Source: Terfezia claveryi (Eukaryota > Ascomycota > Pezizomycetes > Pezizales > Pezizaceae). Taken from it: 64,000 bases of DNA. Below the pieces are notes generated by a model. The model was not told where the DNA came from. It was given only the letters and a program-made list of their open reading frames with translations, and searched no databases. Location: positions 99,874 through 163,873 of the forward strand of contig WHUX01000121.1 in NCBI GenBank assembly GCA_015179025.1, written 5' to 3'. Shown one piece after another: positions 47,644-57,720 of the stretch. The position numbers and the translations under genes were made by a program. The stretch's first letter is position 1; every line of letters starts with the position of its first letter.

Positions 47644-49950
47644 CGATCACCCTAGATACCCCGCTGCTGGGATATCCTGATGGTCCTAGATTAGACGTAA
47701 CTTTAGAGGCATATAATTTGGTACATATATCCGCCTATGATATTTTAGCTTTCCATTATCCTCTTCACATTCGGCTACCGCGATGTCCTTAGATCGCTTC
47801 TCTCCTTGTTGCAGCTTAACTAATATCTTCCTTGGCAGTGGATCAACTTCAAAACCTCTATTAAACAAGTCTTCTAATCCTAGCTCTTCTACTGTCGCAT
47901 TGATTGTTAAATTGTGAGGTTTGAGAACGACTTGATTTTGAAACCTTATATATTCATCTCCTTCCTTTGAAAGGTCTCCTGACCTTCTTGTTAATGCATC
48001 TGGTTTTCCCCCTACTTTACCTGGACGGTAAACTATCTTGAAGTTGAAGCGGGAGAGAAATTCTGACCATCGAGCTTGCCGGCGGTTGAGGAGCTTTGTT
48101 GACATAAAGTATTCTAGATTTTTGTGATCTGAGAGTACTTTAATTGGATTGGAGGTGGATTCCAATTCAGCTCGCCATTCTTCGAAGCATCAGATAATAG
48201 CTATTAATTCCTTGTCATAAATCTCATAGTTGCATTCAGTTGGTGAGTACTTCTTAGAGAAATAAGCAACAGGGTAAAGAATGTTATTATCGTCATATTG
48301 CGAAAGAATTCCAGCAGAAACGTAGTCTGATGCATCTGTTTCTACTATAATTTCACAGTCGGGATCAAAATGCTGAAGAACGGGAGCGGAAGTAAATGCT
48401 GTTTTAAGGTTTTGGAACACCTTCTGGCATTCTTCGCTCCAATGCCAGGTTGTATTTTTTTTTGTTAGTTTCACGATAGGGGCTACAATCTTGGAGAAGT
48501 CTTTGATAAACCGGCGATAAAAATTGGCGAATCCTAGAAAAGCACGAGCATCATGTAGGTTAATTGGGGATTCCCAGTCCATTACTGCCTTAACTTTAGT
48601 TGGATCCATTTGTATCCCTTCTGCTAAGATAATCATGCCCAGGTAGTGGACCGTAGTCTTATAAAATTCATACTTTTCGGGTTTTAGGTAGAGGCTGGCT
48701 TTTTGGAGAGCTTGCAATACCTTAGTAACATGTGTTCGGTGTTCTTCGAGGGTATCGCTATATATTAAAATGTCATCAAGATAAGCCATACAGAAATTGT
48801 CAAGGAAGGGATGGAGAACATCATTAATAAAATGTTAGAAGCTGGCAGGAGCATTTGTGAGGCCGAAAGGCATAACTAAGGTCTCGTATAAGCCATAACG
48901 AGTTCGGAACGCTGTTTTCCATTCCTCTCCTTCCGCCATCCGGATGAGGTTGTAGGCGCTTCTAATGTCAAGAGCCGTATAGTATCGTTCCTTAGAAAGT
49001 CTAGTCAAAGTCTCTCGTATAAGGGGTAGTGGGTATCGGTTCTTAATAGTACCATCATTAAGGCCACGATAATCCACACAAAGACGCAAGGACCCATCCT
49101 TCTTCTTAACAAATAAGATGGGTGCACCTGCGGGAGATGAGGAGGCACGAATAAATCCTTTGGACAGGTTTTCTTCCAGCCATACTTTAAGAGCCTCTAA
49201 CTCTGGTTTTGATAGGGAGTATAGAGGTCTAAAAGGGGAAGTAAATCCTTCTTTAAGAGGAATTTTATGGTCGTAAGGTCGATGGGGGGAAAGGATTTCC
49301 GCAATAGCCTTCTTAAATAATGGGAGAAATTTGTGGTATTCAGAAGGCACTAATTCCTTGATCTTATCCTCCTCCATCTTAGGTTGTTGTTCAGGATCTT
49401 TTAAAGCCATATTAAGCTCGTAGATAGTTGTCTGAAAGGCTGTTTCCACCTGCTTTGCTTTTTTAACTAGGTGACTAAAGGTTGATCCTGCAATGAGGGG
49501 AATTCGAGGGTTTTCTGGAACTGGAATTGAGATACTCTTTATGGTCGAGGGTTTTTCACAACAACGGTAGAGGCAAAAATCAGAGTCTAAAGTAATAGTG
49601 TTCTTAGCGAAATGGATATTCACATCATAACGTCATAGCCATGGAAGTCCTAATACTATGGGGTAGTGGCCTAGTTTGGTAATAAACAGTGGGAGTTCCT
49701 CTTGGTGCTGATCAATTATTAGCTTTAGCTTGCTAATGTGTGTGATTGTCCCTGACTCGATTGGTCGCCCATCAATGACTTCTAGTGTTCGGGGATTATT
49801 GAGTTTATAAAGGGGGAGTTGATGATAGCTTGCAAATTCCTGGTCTATAAATGCATAACCTATTGCTCCACAGTCTATCAGGGCATAAGTAAGGATTCTG
49901 GAACCATTGTCGTTTAATTCGCAACTAACTACAAGGTGATTCCCATCCAA
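47644..49950 (-). pseudogene. Gypsy B pol, protease to RNase H
   Basis: Protease: 49950-49633 (ALIDCGAIGYAFIDQEF). RT: 49623-48190, [39 protein letters not shown], and an intact catalytic box [10 protein letters not shown] (48785-48755). RNase [16 protein letters not shown] (near 48340), [19 protein letters not shown] (48140). The C-terminal part contains the first half of the integrase HHCC finger (HH before 47660). Stops: near 49630, 48834, 48188 and 47686. C2 starts at 47638. Confidence 0.9.
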
Positions 49951-50047
49951 AACTCTTCCTCCAAAGACTGTAAAGACAAACTGGAAATGGTTAAAGAGTC
50001 CAGAAATTTATTCTGCCTCAGCTCAGTGCCATCCCTCTGAGGTGAGG

Positions 50048-51253
50048 CTACTCTTTTGCCTGTTCCCCAACTTCTAGTCCCTTATTCGTGGTTTCCATAA
50101 CCATTTCAGCAGCTTGTAGAGTACGTTTTTGTATGTGTTGGCAAGTTCTGACTCCATATCCCATTCCTCCACAATAATAGCACCTTCCTTCAGCCATTCT
50201 CTTTGCTTTTTCCTCCGGAGATATCTTCTTCCTTCCTGTAGACAAATCTATGGGCCCAGGGTGAGTACCCGTAGCTGTCGAGGTAGAGGGAGTTTGAACT
50301 ATGTGGGGGTTAACTGGAGCGGGAGCGGTAGGGCGTGATATCATTCGGGGTGTTGGTCCAATACGATTACGCATTTGGGTTTGAAGCATGCGGTGACGAG
50401 TATCTAGTCTTTGGCAGACTTCCACATACTCGTTAAACTTCGTGGGCTCAGGATGTATGGCGAGGAGATCTTGTTGTAGTTGGTAGAAAAGTCCGCGCTT
50501 TAGAGCTACCAACTTAGCCGTATTACCCCAACTCGTTTCAGCTGCATATCGTTGGAATTCGGCATAATAAGCAGCAAACTCCCTGGCCCCCTGAATCATC
50601 GTTTGTAGTTTGTACTCTGCGTTAGCTACTCGATTTGGATTGCCGAACGCATTTTCGAGAATGGTAATAAGTGCTACTAGGTTGGTTAAGTTCACCGTAT
50701 CGTTTTCAACGTAAGGGGTAACCTGATCTAGGGCATCTTCAGCTAAGGAATTTACTGCTAGTCGAAGTTTTGCTTGTTCATGACTATAAGTAGCAGCCTT
50801 TAGTCGTAGTTGGGTGAGGAAAGGATGCAGCTTATTTCGGTCTTTTCCAGAGAATTTTTCTGGGTTGGGTATCTTCTCTAAACGACCACCTTCTTCTCCT
50901 GGTTGTAACCAAGCCAAAGTCGTATTGATAGCCCTCATATCTTCCAACTGCGTTCGAAGCTCATTAATCACTATCTCTTGAGTAGTTACTTCATTTCGTA
51001 ACTCTTGAGTGGCTGTGCGTATAGTTGTGTCTTCTTGTTACCGTGCCGTGAGTTGATTCGTTAAGTTTGTTACTTGGGTTCGTAATCTTACGACATCTTG
51101 TCGTTGGTCTGGTAGCCCTAATAGCTGATCTAATAGGGTAATAGTTTCATTGAGTATTCCGGTGTAATCCTGGTTTGCTGAATTCAATGCAGTTTGCAAA
51201 CGAGGAACTAGGTCGACAATAGCGGCCGGCAATTCAACAACGGGCTGAGTCAT
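50048..51253 (-). pseudogene. Gypsy B gag
   Basis: ATG at 51253-51251 (MTQPVVELPAAIVDLVPRLQ), 50 bases after the LTR. A first part of 71 residues is stopped at about 51039, then 50971-50048 is open for 307 residues: coiled-coil-like start, capsid (FSGKDRNKLHPFLTQLRLKA, AFGNPNRVANAEYKL), knuckle CYYCGGMGYGVRTC at about 50170-50130. The knuckle has Tyr at the His position, explained by one C-to-T change at CpA. Confidence 0.88.
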
Positions 51254-51290
51254 TGTTCATAGCTAGGGGTTGCGCTCAGTGGAGTGTATC

Positions 51291-51302
51291 GACATAACGT
51301 AG
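51291..51302 (-). promoter_or_regulatory. Predicted self-primer binding site of B
   Basis: Minus sense CTACGTTATGTC follows the 5' LTR. ACGTTATG can pair with CGCAACGT (51446-51439) at 7 of 8 positions including one G-U pair. That site is 43 bases after the TATA box and is followed by CTTGTAT as in A and D. Weaker than in A. Confidence 0.5.
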
Positions 51303-51733
51303 TGTAACGGCATAAGTCATTGGCTGTGGCTATAACTAAAGATGTGACTCCAAGAAGCGCACGAAGACGAGACTATAACTGTAGATTGAAGTATCAAGAC
51401 AAAAGGCAGAGTCTGTATTACCAAGGTTATAATACAAGACGTTGCGTAAGGAACAAGAACAAGAAACGACAATTACGGCTTTCTATATACATGATTGCCG
51501 TGGCCAAAGGAGTGGCGCCCGACTAACTTGACGTCACCTGCGATCGCAGGTGATACTCCGCGATCCACCTCTCTAATCTCTTCTAGTATTCAAACACTCC
51601 GAACAAGTCTGTTCGTGTGTCAAATACCACACTGACACTCAAACAAGCCTGTTCGGGTGTCAAATACTACGCTGACACTCGAACAAGCCTGTTCGAGTGT
51701 CAAATACCTCGCAAGTAAATTAACACTATGACA
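51303..51733 (-). repeat. 5' LTR of B
   Basis: 431 bp, equal to the 3' LTR. Palindrome CACCTGCGATCGCAGGTG at 51535-51552 and three dyads at about 51594-51701. TATATA near 51484-51489. Confidence 0.95.
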
Positions 51734-51738
51734 TCTGG

Positions 51739-52019
51739 TCTGCTCAGATCTCATGCCACAAATACTGGGTCCCTGATATGCTACGTTGGGACTGCCTGCA
51801 TACCAAGCGGGTGAATCCTGTGTGTGCATCCACTATTGTACTTAGTTCTACTCTGATATTGCCTTTATTTCATACTTGAGGTACCTAATCCATTCATAAA
51901 AAATGTATTTTTATACATACATGTATAGCAAGAAAAAGAAAAATCATGTAGCCAAAAAAAAAAAAAGGCTAGAATGCTGCCATGTCATATGTATTGGGGT
52001 ATGATATTTCCGGAGTTAT
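51739..52019. other. 3' flank of the decayed gene, no gene seen
   Basis: This continues the sequence left of B (36717). I see no reading frame I can support, only an A-rich run at 51951-51966. It follows the stop codon of the disrupted minus-strand gene at 52022-52020. Confidence 0.4.
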
Positions 52020-52148
52020 TCAGTCATCATCCGTCTCCTCTTCAAGTTCATTATCAGTCTCGTGTTCTGCAGCTTCCACATCGGTTTCCATATGTGAGTT
52101 AGAATTAGCCTTTTCTGAGTAGTTATGAGTATAGAAAGATGTAAACTT
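52020..52148 (-). pseudogene. C-terminal exon of gene disrupted by F
   Basis: The minus strand encodes an acidic tail (METDVEAAEHETDNELEEE..) ending in TGA at 52022-52020. The preceding bases join across F (52149-54628) to the coding frame ending ..EEEDHSRN at 54629. F is flanked by TT on both sides. The continuity is inferred; the frame is not disturbed by stops in this short piece. Confidence 0.5.
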
Positions 52149-52370
52149 CATCACCAAAAATATTATTTGCGTCCTGTGCGTCCGGACGCCTGGGACGCAC
52201 AGGACGCATGGGAGACAAACTCAAGATCAGGATGCCAAACGCTCGGCGCGCGAGCGTCCGGACGCACTCGGACGGTGCTCGCGCGGTACTCGCGCGCCTG
52301 GGACGCAACACATGCGCTTTGCAGATGCTCCCTCCTCTTGGACGCAACATGGAACGGGCTGCTCGTCCCC

Positions 52371-53100
52371 AACGCTATAGGTTCTACCGCTGGCGTTGCT
52401 AACGGATAGCCCACAATCGCTCTGTTCTACAATGCACATCCGCTCACCACTTGCATGTACGACAGCCAGGTACGTAGCCACTATTGCAGCCATTGAATAT
52501 GCACATAGCAGAAATATCCATAGTATTCGCTAATAATTATATACACGGAAGTAATAGATATATATATAGAGCATGCAATCGCTGCTCCAATCGCACTAAC
52601 ACTCGCTCTAATACTCGCACTAACACTCGCTCTAATACTCGCTCTAATACTCGCTCCAATACTCGCTCTAATACTCGCTCCAATACTCGCTCTAATACTC
52701 GCCCTAATACTCGCTCCAATACTCGCTCTAATACTCGCTCTAATACTCGCCCTAATACTCACTCCAATACTCACTCTAATGCTCGCCGTAATGTGCTGGG
52801 ATATAGAGTGAAGGGAAAATGCACGGGGAAGGGAGGTATATATACAGGAAAACCATAGTTGCCAAGGCCGACTGGTAAGGCCGACAATTTAGACTTTCCG
52901 AAGACAATGAGATAAGGGATAACAAGAGAAGTGGCAGGACAGTTATCAATGGCGCTCAGCCCCCTTTCGCCCGCGGGTGCCGTACTATTCAATGCCTGGC
53001 CTGGTAATAGTCATATTGGGAAATCGTAGTCGTTGTATAGAGATATGTGCGGAGTTCACGCTTTGTGATATGTTTCGTAGGAATTCATGCATTCGCGGGC
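52371..53100. repeat. Left arm of the F palindrome
   Basis: The arm pairs with 53695-54409 in opposite orientation with high similarity. Within it, from outside in: a unique part (52371-52600), a 12-bp tandem repeat (52601-52792), a TATATATA box (52837-52844) with CCAAGGCC shortly after, similar to A-family LTRs, and a unique part up to GCGGGC at 53100. Confidence 0.9.
52601..52792. repeat. 12-bp tandem repeat, 16 units
   Basis: Units are ACTCGCTCTAAT with single-base variants (C for T, CAC for CTC). The complementary array at 54003-54182 has 15 units plus a partial one. Frames through the array give repeated NTRS or RVLE peptides only because 12 is divisible by 3. Confidence 0.95.
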
Positions 53101-53694
53101 ATATATATATATATATATATGTGCGAGAAACTCGTGCTTTTGGAGACTTATATATATATATGCCCGCGGATGCATGGAATTCTCGCATATATATATATAA
53201 GTCTCCAAAAGCACGAGTTTCTCGCACACACATATATATATGCCCGCGAATGCATGAATTTCTCTATATGTCTCCAAAAGCACGAGTTTCTGGCATATAT
53301 ATATATATATGCCCGCGGATGCATGGAATTCTCGCATATATATATATAAGTCTCCAAAAGCACGAGTTTCTCGCACACACATATATATATGCCCGCGAAT
53401 GCATGCATTTCTCTATATGTCTCCAAAAGCACGAGTTTCTGGCATATATATATATATATGCCCGCGGATGCATGGAATTCTCGCATATATATATATAAGT
53501 CTCCAAAAGCACGAGTTTCTCGCACACACATATATATATGCCCGCGAATGCATGCATTTCTCTATATGTCTCCAAAAGCACGAGTTTCTGGCATATATAT
53601 ATATATATGCCCGCGGATGCATGGAATTCTCGCATATATATATATAAGTCTCCAAAAGCACGAGTTTCTCGCACATATATATATATATATATAT
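53101..53694. repeat. Centre of F: 149-bp direct repeats with inverted blocks
   Basis: Direct-repeat starts at 53242, 53391 and 53540 are 149 bp apart, with a final 155-bp spacing to 53695. Each unit combines (TA)n tracts, GCCCGCGAATGCATG or GCCCGCGGATGCATGG, and CTCCAAAAGCACGAGTTTCT. The first block (53101-53230) is itself inverted around 53170, so this part can form several hairpins. No gene. Confidence 0.9.
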
Positions 53695-54409
53695 GCCCGC
53701 GAATGCATGAATTCCTACGAAACATATCACAAAGCGTGAACTCCGCACATATCTCTATACAACGACTACGATTTCCCAATATGACTATTACCAGGCCAGG
53801 CATTGAATAGTACGGCACCCGCGGGCGAAAGGGGGCTGAGCGCCATTGATAACTGTCCTGCCACTTCTCTTGTTATCCCTTATCTCATTGTCTTCGGAAA
53901 GTCTAAATTGTCGGCCTTACCAGTCGGCCTTGGCAACTATGGTTTTCCTGTATATATACCTCCCTTCCCCGCGCATTTTCCCTTCGCTCTATATCCCAGC
54001 ACATTACGGCGAGCATTAGAGCGAGTAATAGAGCGAGTATTAGAGCGAGTATTAGAGCGAGTATTAGAGCGAGTATTGGAGCGAGTATTAGGGCGAGTAT
54101 TAGAGCGAGTATTAGAGCGAGTGTTAGTGCGAGTATTAGAGCGAGTATTAGAGCGAGTGTTAGTGCGAGTATTAGAGCGAGTGTTAGTGCGATTAGCGAT
54201 TGCATGCTCAATATATATATCTATTACTTCTGTGTATATAATTATTAACGAATACTATGGATATTTCTGCTATGTGCATATTCAATGGCTGCAATAGTGG
54301 CTACGTACCTGGCTGTCGTACATGCAAGTGGTGAGCGGGTGTGCATTGTAGAAGAGAGCGATTTGGGGCCCTGGTTCAGCAACGCCAGACATGGAACCTA
54401 TAGCATTAA
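53695..54409. repeat. Right arm of the F palindrome
   Basis: Inverted copy of 52371-53100, with TATATATA at 53951-53958 and the 15-unit 12-bp array at 54003-54182. The outer edge is taken at 54409, where similarity to the left arm (GGCGTTGCT.., CTATAGGTT) fades. Confidence 0.9.
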
Positions 54410-54628
54410 CAACCTCAATTGAGTTGTTGATGCGATAGGAATGAACTCTGACATCCAGACGTTGAGCTTATGTCAACCACCGTCTGGACGGCTATTGTTG
54501 CCCCAATGGCGTCGGGATTGTATTGCGACGCAGCGCAGGGCCCTAGTTGCGTCCGGATCGTAATGCAATACCCCGGGGCGTCCGGACGCTTGGTGCTGCG
54601 TCCGGACGCCAAATTTTTTTTCCTGATG

Positions 54629-56160
54629 TTACGGGAGTGGTCTTCCTCCTCATATTGGTCGCCTTGCCGGTGGAAGGCGTCGGGAATCCATTGCTGTGTA
54701 ACATGAGCTGCTCTGGTCACTTGGAGAAGTTCATGCATAAGCTCGGCCTCAAAGGCCGAGGTATCACTAACTTCTAGAGGCTGGTCTGAATCCAGACACC
54801 CTTTTTGTTGTGCAGCGGCCAAACGTGTGCATATATCGGCCTTTATGGCCGCCAATAGTAGCATATGTACTCTCCTTTAGTGGGCATTCCAGGTGGCCAA
54901 AAACCGTTGGTATGTTGCTATATGCGTCAGAAAGTGAGCTGCCTATGTCGGATTAGAAATACTTACTGACGGTTGAATCGTATTTGAATTTTGTCACACT
55001 CGGAGGTTCAATATATACTACAGTTATCCATGCTTTGAGGCAATGTCGTATGGCCGAGGTCACTAAGTAAATGAAGACTTCATTGATAGCATCAAAGAAG
55101 GACTTATCGCAGTTCTCCTACTACTTAAGAGTGGAGAAATATTTGTGGAAAATGATTTCTGTTATTTCGCTCCCTCAGAAATGCTTTTGGTAGGTCTACA
55201 TAAATATTAGACAGGTTAGATATGTCAGACTTCCGACGTAAGAAGGAAGCTTTACCTCTTGTCCGTCTTTCCGACAGATGAACTGATCCTGGAATAGGAG
55301 ATAGCTCACCCGCTGAGCTACCTCATGTTGGGGCAGCTTGTCCAATTCGAAGATGCCCACAATACTGCGTTTATATTCGTAAATAAGATGTGAGCAAGTT
55401 CGGGAGTGGATGCTGTAGAGCTGTGATGGTTTAGATTACCATCCGACATCATGCATAGGGAGTATTATATACATAAGTACTTATAATTTTCAGGCGTGGT
55501 AGTGTCTCGCCAGTTTTCTCCTGTGCCTTAACCTAAGTTACAAATAATAATTGTTGGATTTCCTCTGCAGTAAGTATTGGATTTCCAAAAAGGCTATAAT
55601 GCCGCATATAGGAGGCAGCTCAATGGACCAGTTCCTTGTATTCATCAAGAACTGAGAAAAATGAGCGGAATCTGGGCCCAATGCGAAGTGGCTTCTGGAT
55701 CGTGAGTCCAAGCTCTTCTTCCTCCTAAGTATGGCCTTCTGAGTTCAAGCTGAATGTATCACTTGGCATGTTACTGGTAGTGGACTCAGTGTAGTGGGTA
55801 CATGGCTGCCCTCTGCCAGTAGAGAGTAGCGGTGGCGAGGACTATATACATCATGGTTAGCCAGGCTCATCTTGATTCAGGTGTGGGAGTGGTACTCACT
55901 CACTGCCTTGAACTCGATAGGTATGCTGCAGAACTCAATGGGTATGCTGCAGAACTCGATAAGTGTTCTGCAGAATATAGTGTCTTTGGTGCACCATAAT
56001 CGATTCGAAGTTTTCTGGCTGGACGTCCTCCATCTGACTCAGCAAGTCTTTTGGAAAACAGAGCAAGATGGGGAGGCTGTAATACAGTATCCTAATCATC
56101 CTCCCCTTCGGTGTCCTCCTGAAATGAAGAGGATGTAACTGTTCGCTGTCAGTTGACTCC
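54629..56160 (-). pseudogene. Decayed multi-exon gene, DUF6532-like layout
   Basis: On minus there are coding-like blocks separated by likely introns. A Ser-rich N-terminal part (56150-55830) has a repeated SSSAAY segment. An exon follows around 55780-55500 (QKPLRIGPRFRSFFSVLDEYKEL.., AASYMRHYSLFGNPILTAEE). The next exon ends at 55256 before GTAAAG (YEYKRSIVGIFELDKLPQHE, VSYLLFQDQFICRKDGQE). Another around 55150-54967 ends at GTAAGT. The last runs 54942-54629 (MLLLAAIKADICTRLAAAQ). Stops are TAG/TGA/TAA of transition type. The pattern recalls fungal DUF6532 proteins, but I am not sure. Function unknown; F interrupts it. Confidence 0.5.
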
Positions 56161-56654
56161 TTGGGAGCGTCGGGACATTATGCAAGTAAACTAGAGGGAC
56201 AGGGATAGAAGACAAGGGCTCAGGGAGGGACAGGGAGGAGATAGGTAGGGAGGGGACAAGAGTACGTGGGGATGTTGGATGTGTGAAGTTGTAAATCTTG
56301 GATGTTAGATGCAAAGGAAATATAGTAGCGAGGGTGGATAAGAAGTGGTCAATGGGTGAAATGCTCATCTATTCTCTTGTGTTGAGAAACACCCGACTTA
56401 ACTATACTAAAACCCGACTAACTACAAAAGAACTCGACTACCCAAAAAAAAAAAAAACTAACTATAATCAACCCGACTAACTATAAAAAAAAATGAACCA
56501 ACCATAAAGAAATTCCACTGACCAGACTAACTCCCAACGTACAAAGTCACCTAGGCTATATGTTGTGGGTTAGCTCGCAATTCCAGGAGTTAGGTATAGC
56601 AGATTTGGGTATGAGGGTAGGAGTGTACTAAACATTTAACGCCTTCCATACGTA
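56161..56654. other. Intergenic, low-complexity stretch
   Basis: No gene seen. About 56390-56530 is built from imperfect CCCGACTAACTA units and A runs (56440-56455, 56483-56493). The A runs are long and may vary between strains. Confidence 0.6.
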
Positions 56655-57720
56655 TTAGGCTGCATTCAACCCACGAACTTTGCTCACAAATCGTTGAACT
56701 CCGAGATGTCGGTTTAACTGGGTAGCCCGATGCCCTGCACGTACAACTTGATGTGCCTTGATGAGTTGTAGACTAGTGGTATATTTGGGCCATTTAAGGC
56801 ACCGAATGTAGCAGTAATCCTCATCATCGGAGTCGATGATACCGGCGTTGGGGAAGAGGCGCTTATGCTCCCTCTTTAATTCCCTTAGAGTTTCTTCCTG
56901 GTGGGCCACTCTTGTATGTAGTTCATGCTTTTGTTGTTCAAATGTGTGGTCTCTTGTTGGCATGTGGTGCTGATGGACTCCAGCGATATTGCTTACATTG
57001 GCATCAGAATCCTCAGCAAAATCATCATATTCATTTAGTGGGTCAAATTTGTCCAGATCAAAGTATGGTTTGGCTCCAATGGGGGGGGAGGTGTTGGCCC
57101 TTATGGGCACGGAATGCAGTAGAACGAATATACGCACTAGTTTTGCTTGCGTTATTCGTAAGAAAGCCCTCACTTGTACGTCAAAATTCAGACTCGTATA
57201 GTCTGCTGGGAATGTCAGGACGGGAGCCATAGGGTCCTCAAGTACTCCCAAAATTTGGCGCACTTTTCTATCCGCAGGAACATCTACTTTCACCCTATTC
57301 CATATACCATCTAGAGTCTTATTCTCAATAACCCCCATATTTTTTCTATTCCTCACATTCCAAATCAACCCTTTGATATCCCTATGCTCTCCTATCTCAG
57401 GGTCACCTACCCAGAAAGCTACGGCAGTCCCTGGGGCTTCGCCGCCATCAGATACTTCATCCTCTGCATCAGAGTTCTCATCAGGCTGTGTCTTCTTACG
57501 AGCTCACTTGATCACCAAATTTTTTGCAGTCTCGGAGCGCTTTTTGAGGCAATCCTAAAGTAGTGCTTCCAGTGCCTTTTTGTCGTGTTCGGAACCCACA
57601 CCTCGTCGATTTCTCATAGTATACCTCATCCCAGTAAAGTTTCGAGGCGCAATAACCAGAGTATCCTTCTTATTGTCGCTAGCTGAGGCCCAACTTCAGA
57701 TTAATTACTGAGCACAATAG
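56655..57720 (-). pseudogene. Hypothetical protein gene with two RIP-like stops
   Basis: One frame is open from about 57720 to the stop at 56655 except for TAG near 57557 and TGA near 57506 (CAG/TGG/CGA-type changes), plus one TGA near 57690. Candidate ATGs are at 57630 and 57618. It contains a Ser/Asp/Glu-rich part, then a block with PADRKVRQILGVLEDPMAP and FPADYTSLNFDVQVRAFLRI, a coiled-coil-like segment (QQKHELHTRVAHQEETLRE), and a basic end. I do not recognise the family. Its codon use is GC-balanced, unlike the AT-rich relics. Confidence 0.5.

Larger units (their letters stand above)
36723..51733 (-). mobile_element. Gypsy chromovirus B, with C2 nested inside
   Basis: B has two 431-bp LTRs (36723-37153 and 51303-51733) and a perfect duplication TCTGG (36718-36722 and 51734-51738). 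Without C2 and its 5-bp duplication, B would be about 5.8 kb. It encodes gag and a pol with chromodomain, on minus. Stops of RIP type are few. C2 entered pol between RNase H and integrase. Confidence 0.95.
52149..54628. mobile_element. Foldback transposon F with P-like ends
   Basis: 2480 bp, ends CATCACCAAAAATATTATTT and (complement of right end) CATCAGGAAAAAAAATTTGG, each followed by GCGTCC. The 2-bp duplication is TT (52147-52148 and 54629-54630). Subterminal 200 bases at each side carry the 12-bp palindrome GCGTCCGGACGC or close variants (left near 52183-52194 and 52253-52264; right near 54578-54590 and 54599-54610). Between them is an inverted repeat of about 730-bp arms. No transposase is encoded. 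It is likely non-autonomous and moved by a P1-like transposase, by shared end sequence and duplication length. Confidence 0.8.

Noticed and set aside
36296..52148. P2 as one complete transposon interrupted by B
   Set aside because: No opposite CTGATG-type end is visible in 51739-52148, and that part looks like the flank of the broken gene.
52601..52792. CRISPR-like array
   Set aside because: There are no unique spacers; it is a plain 12-bp tandem repeat in a fungal transposon.
52484..52858. Frame with repeated NTRS peptides (and RVLE on the other strand)
   Set aside because: It is only the 12-bp tandem repeat translated; all frames stay open because the unit is a multiple of three.
52977..53818. 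Overlapping frames with HIYIYI and RETRAFGD repeats
   Set aside because: Translations of (TA)n and 149-bp repeats on both strands, no initiation context or family match.
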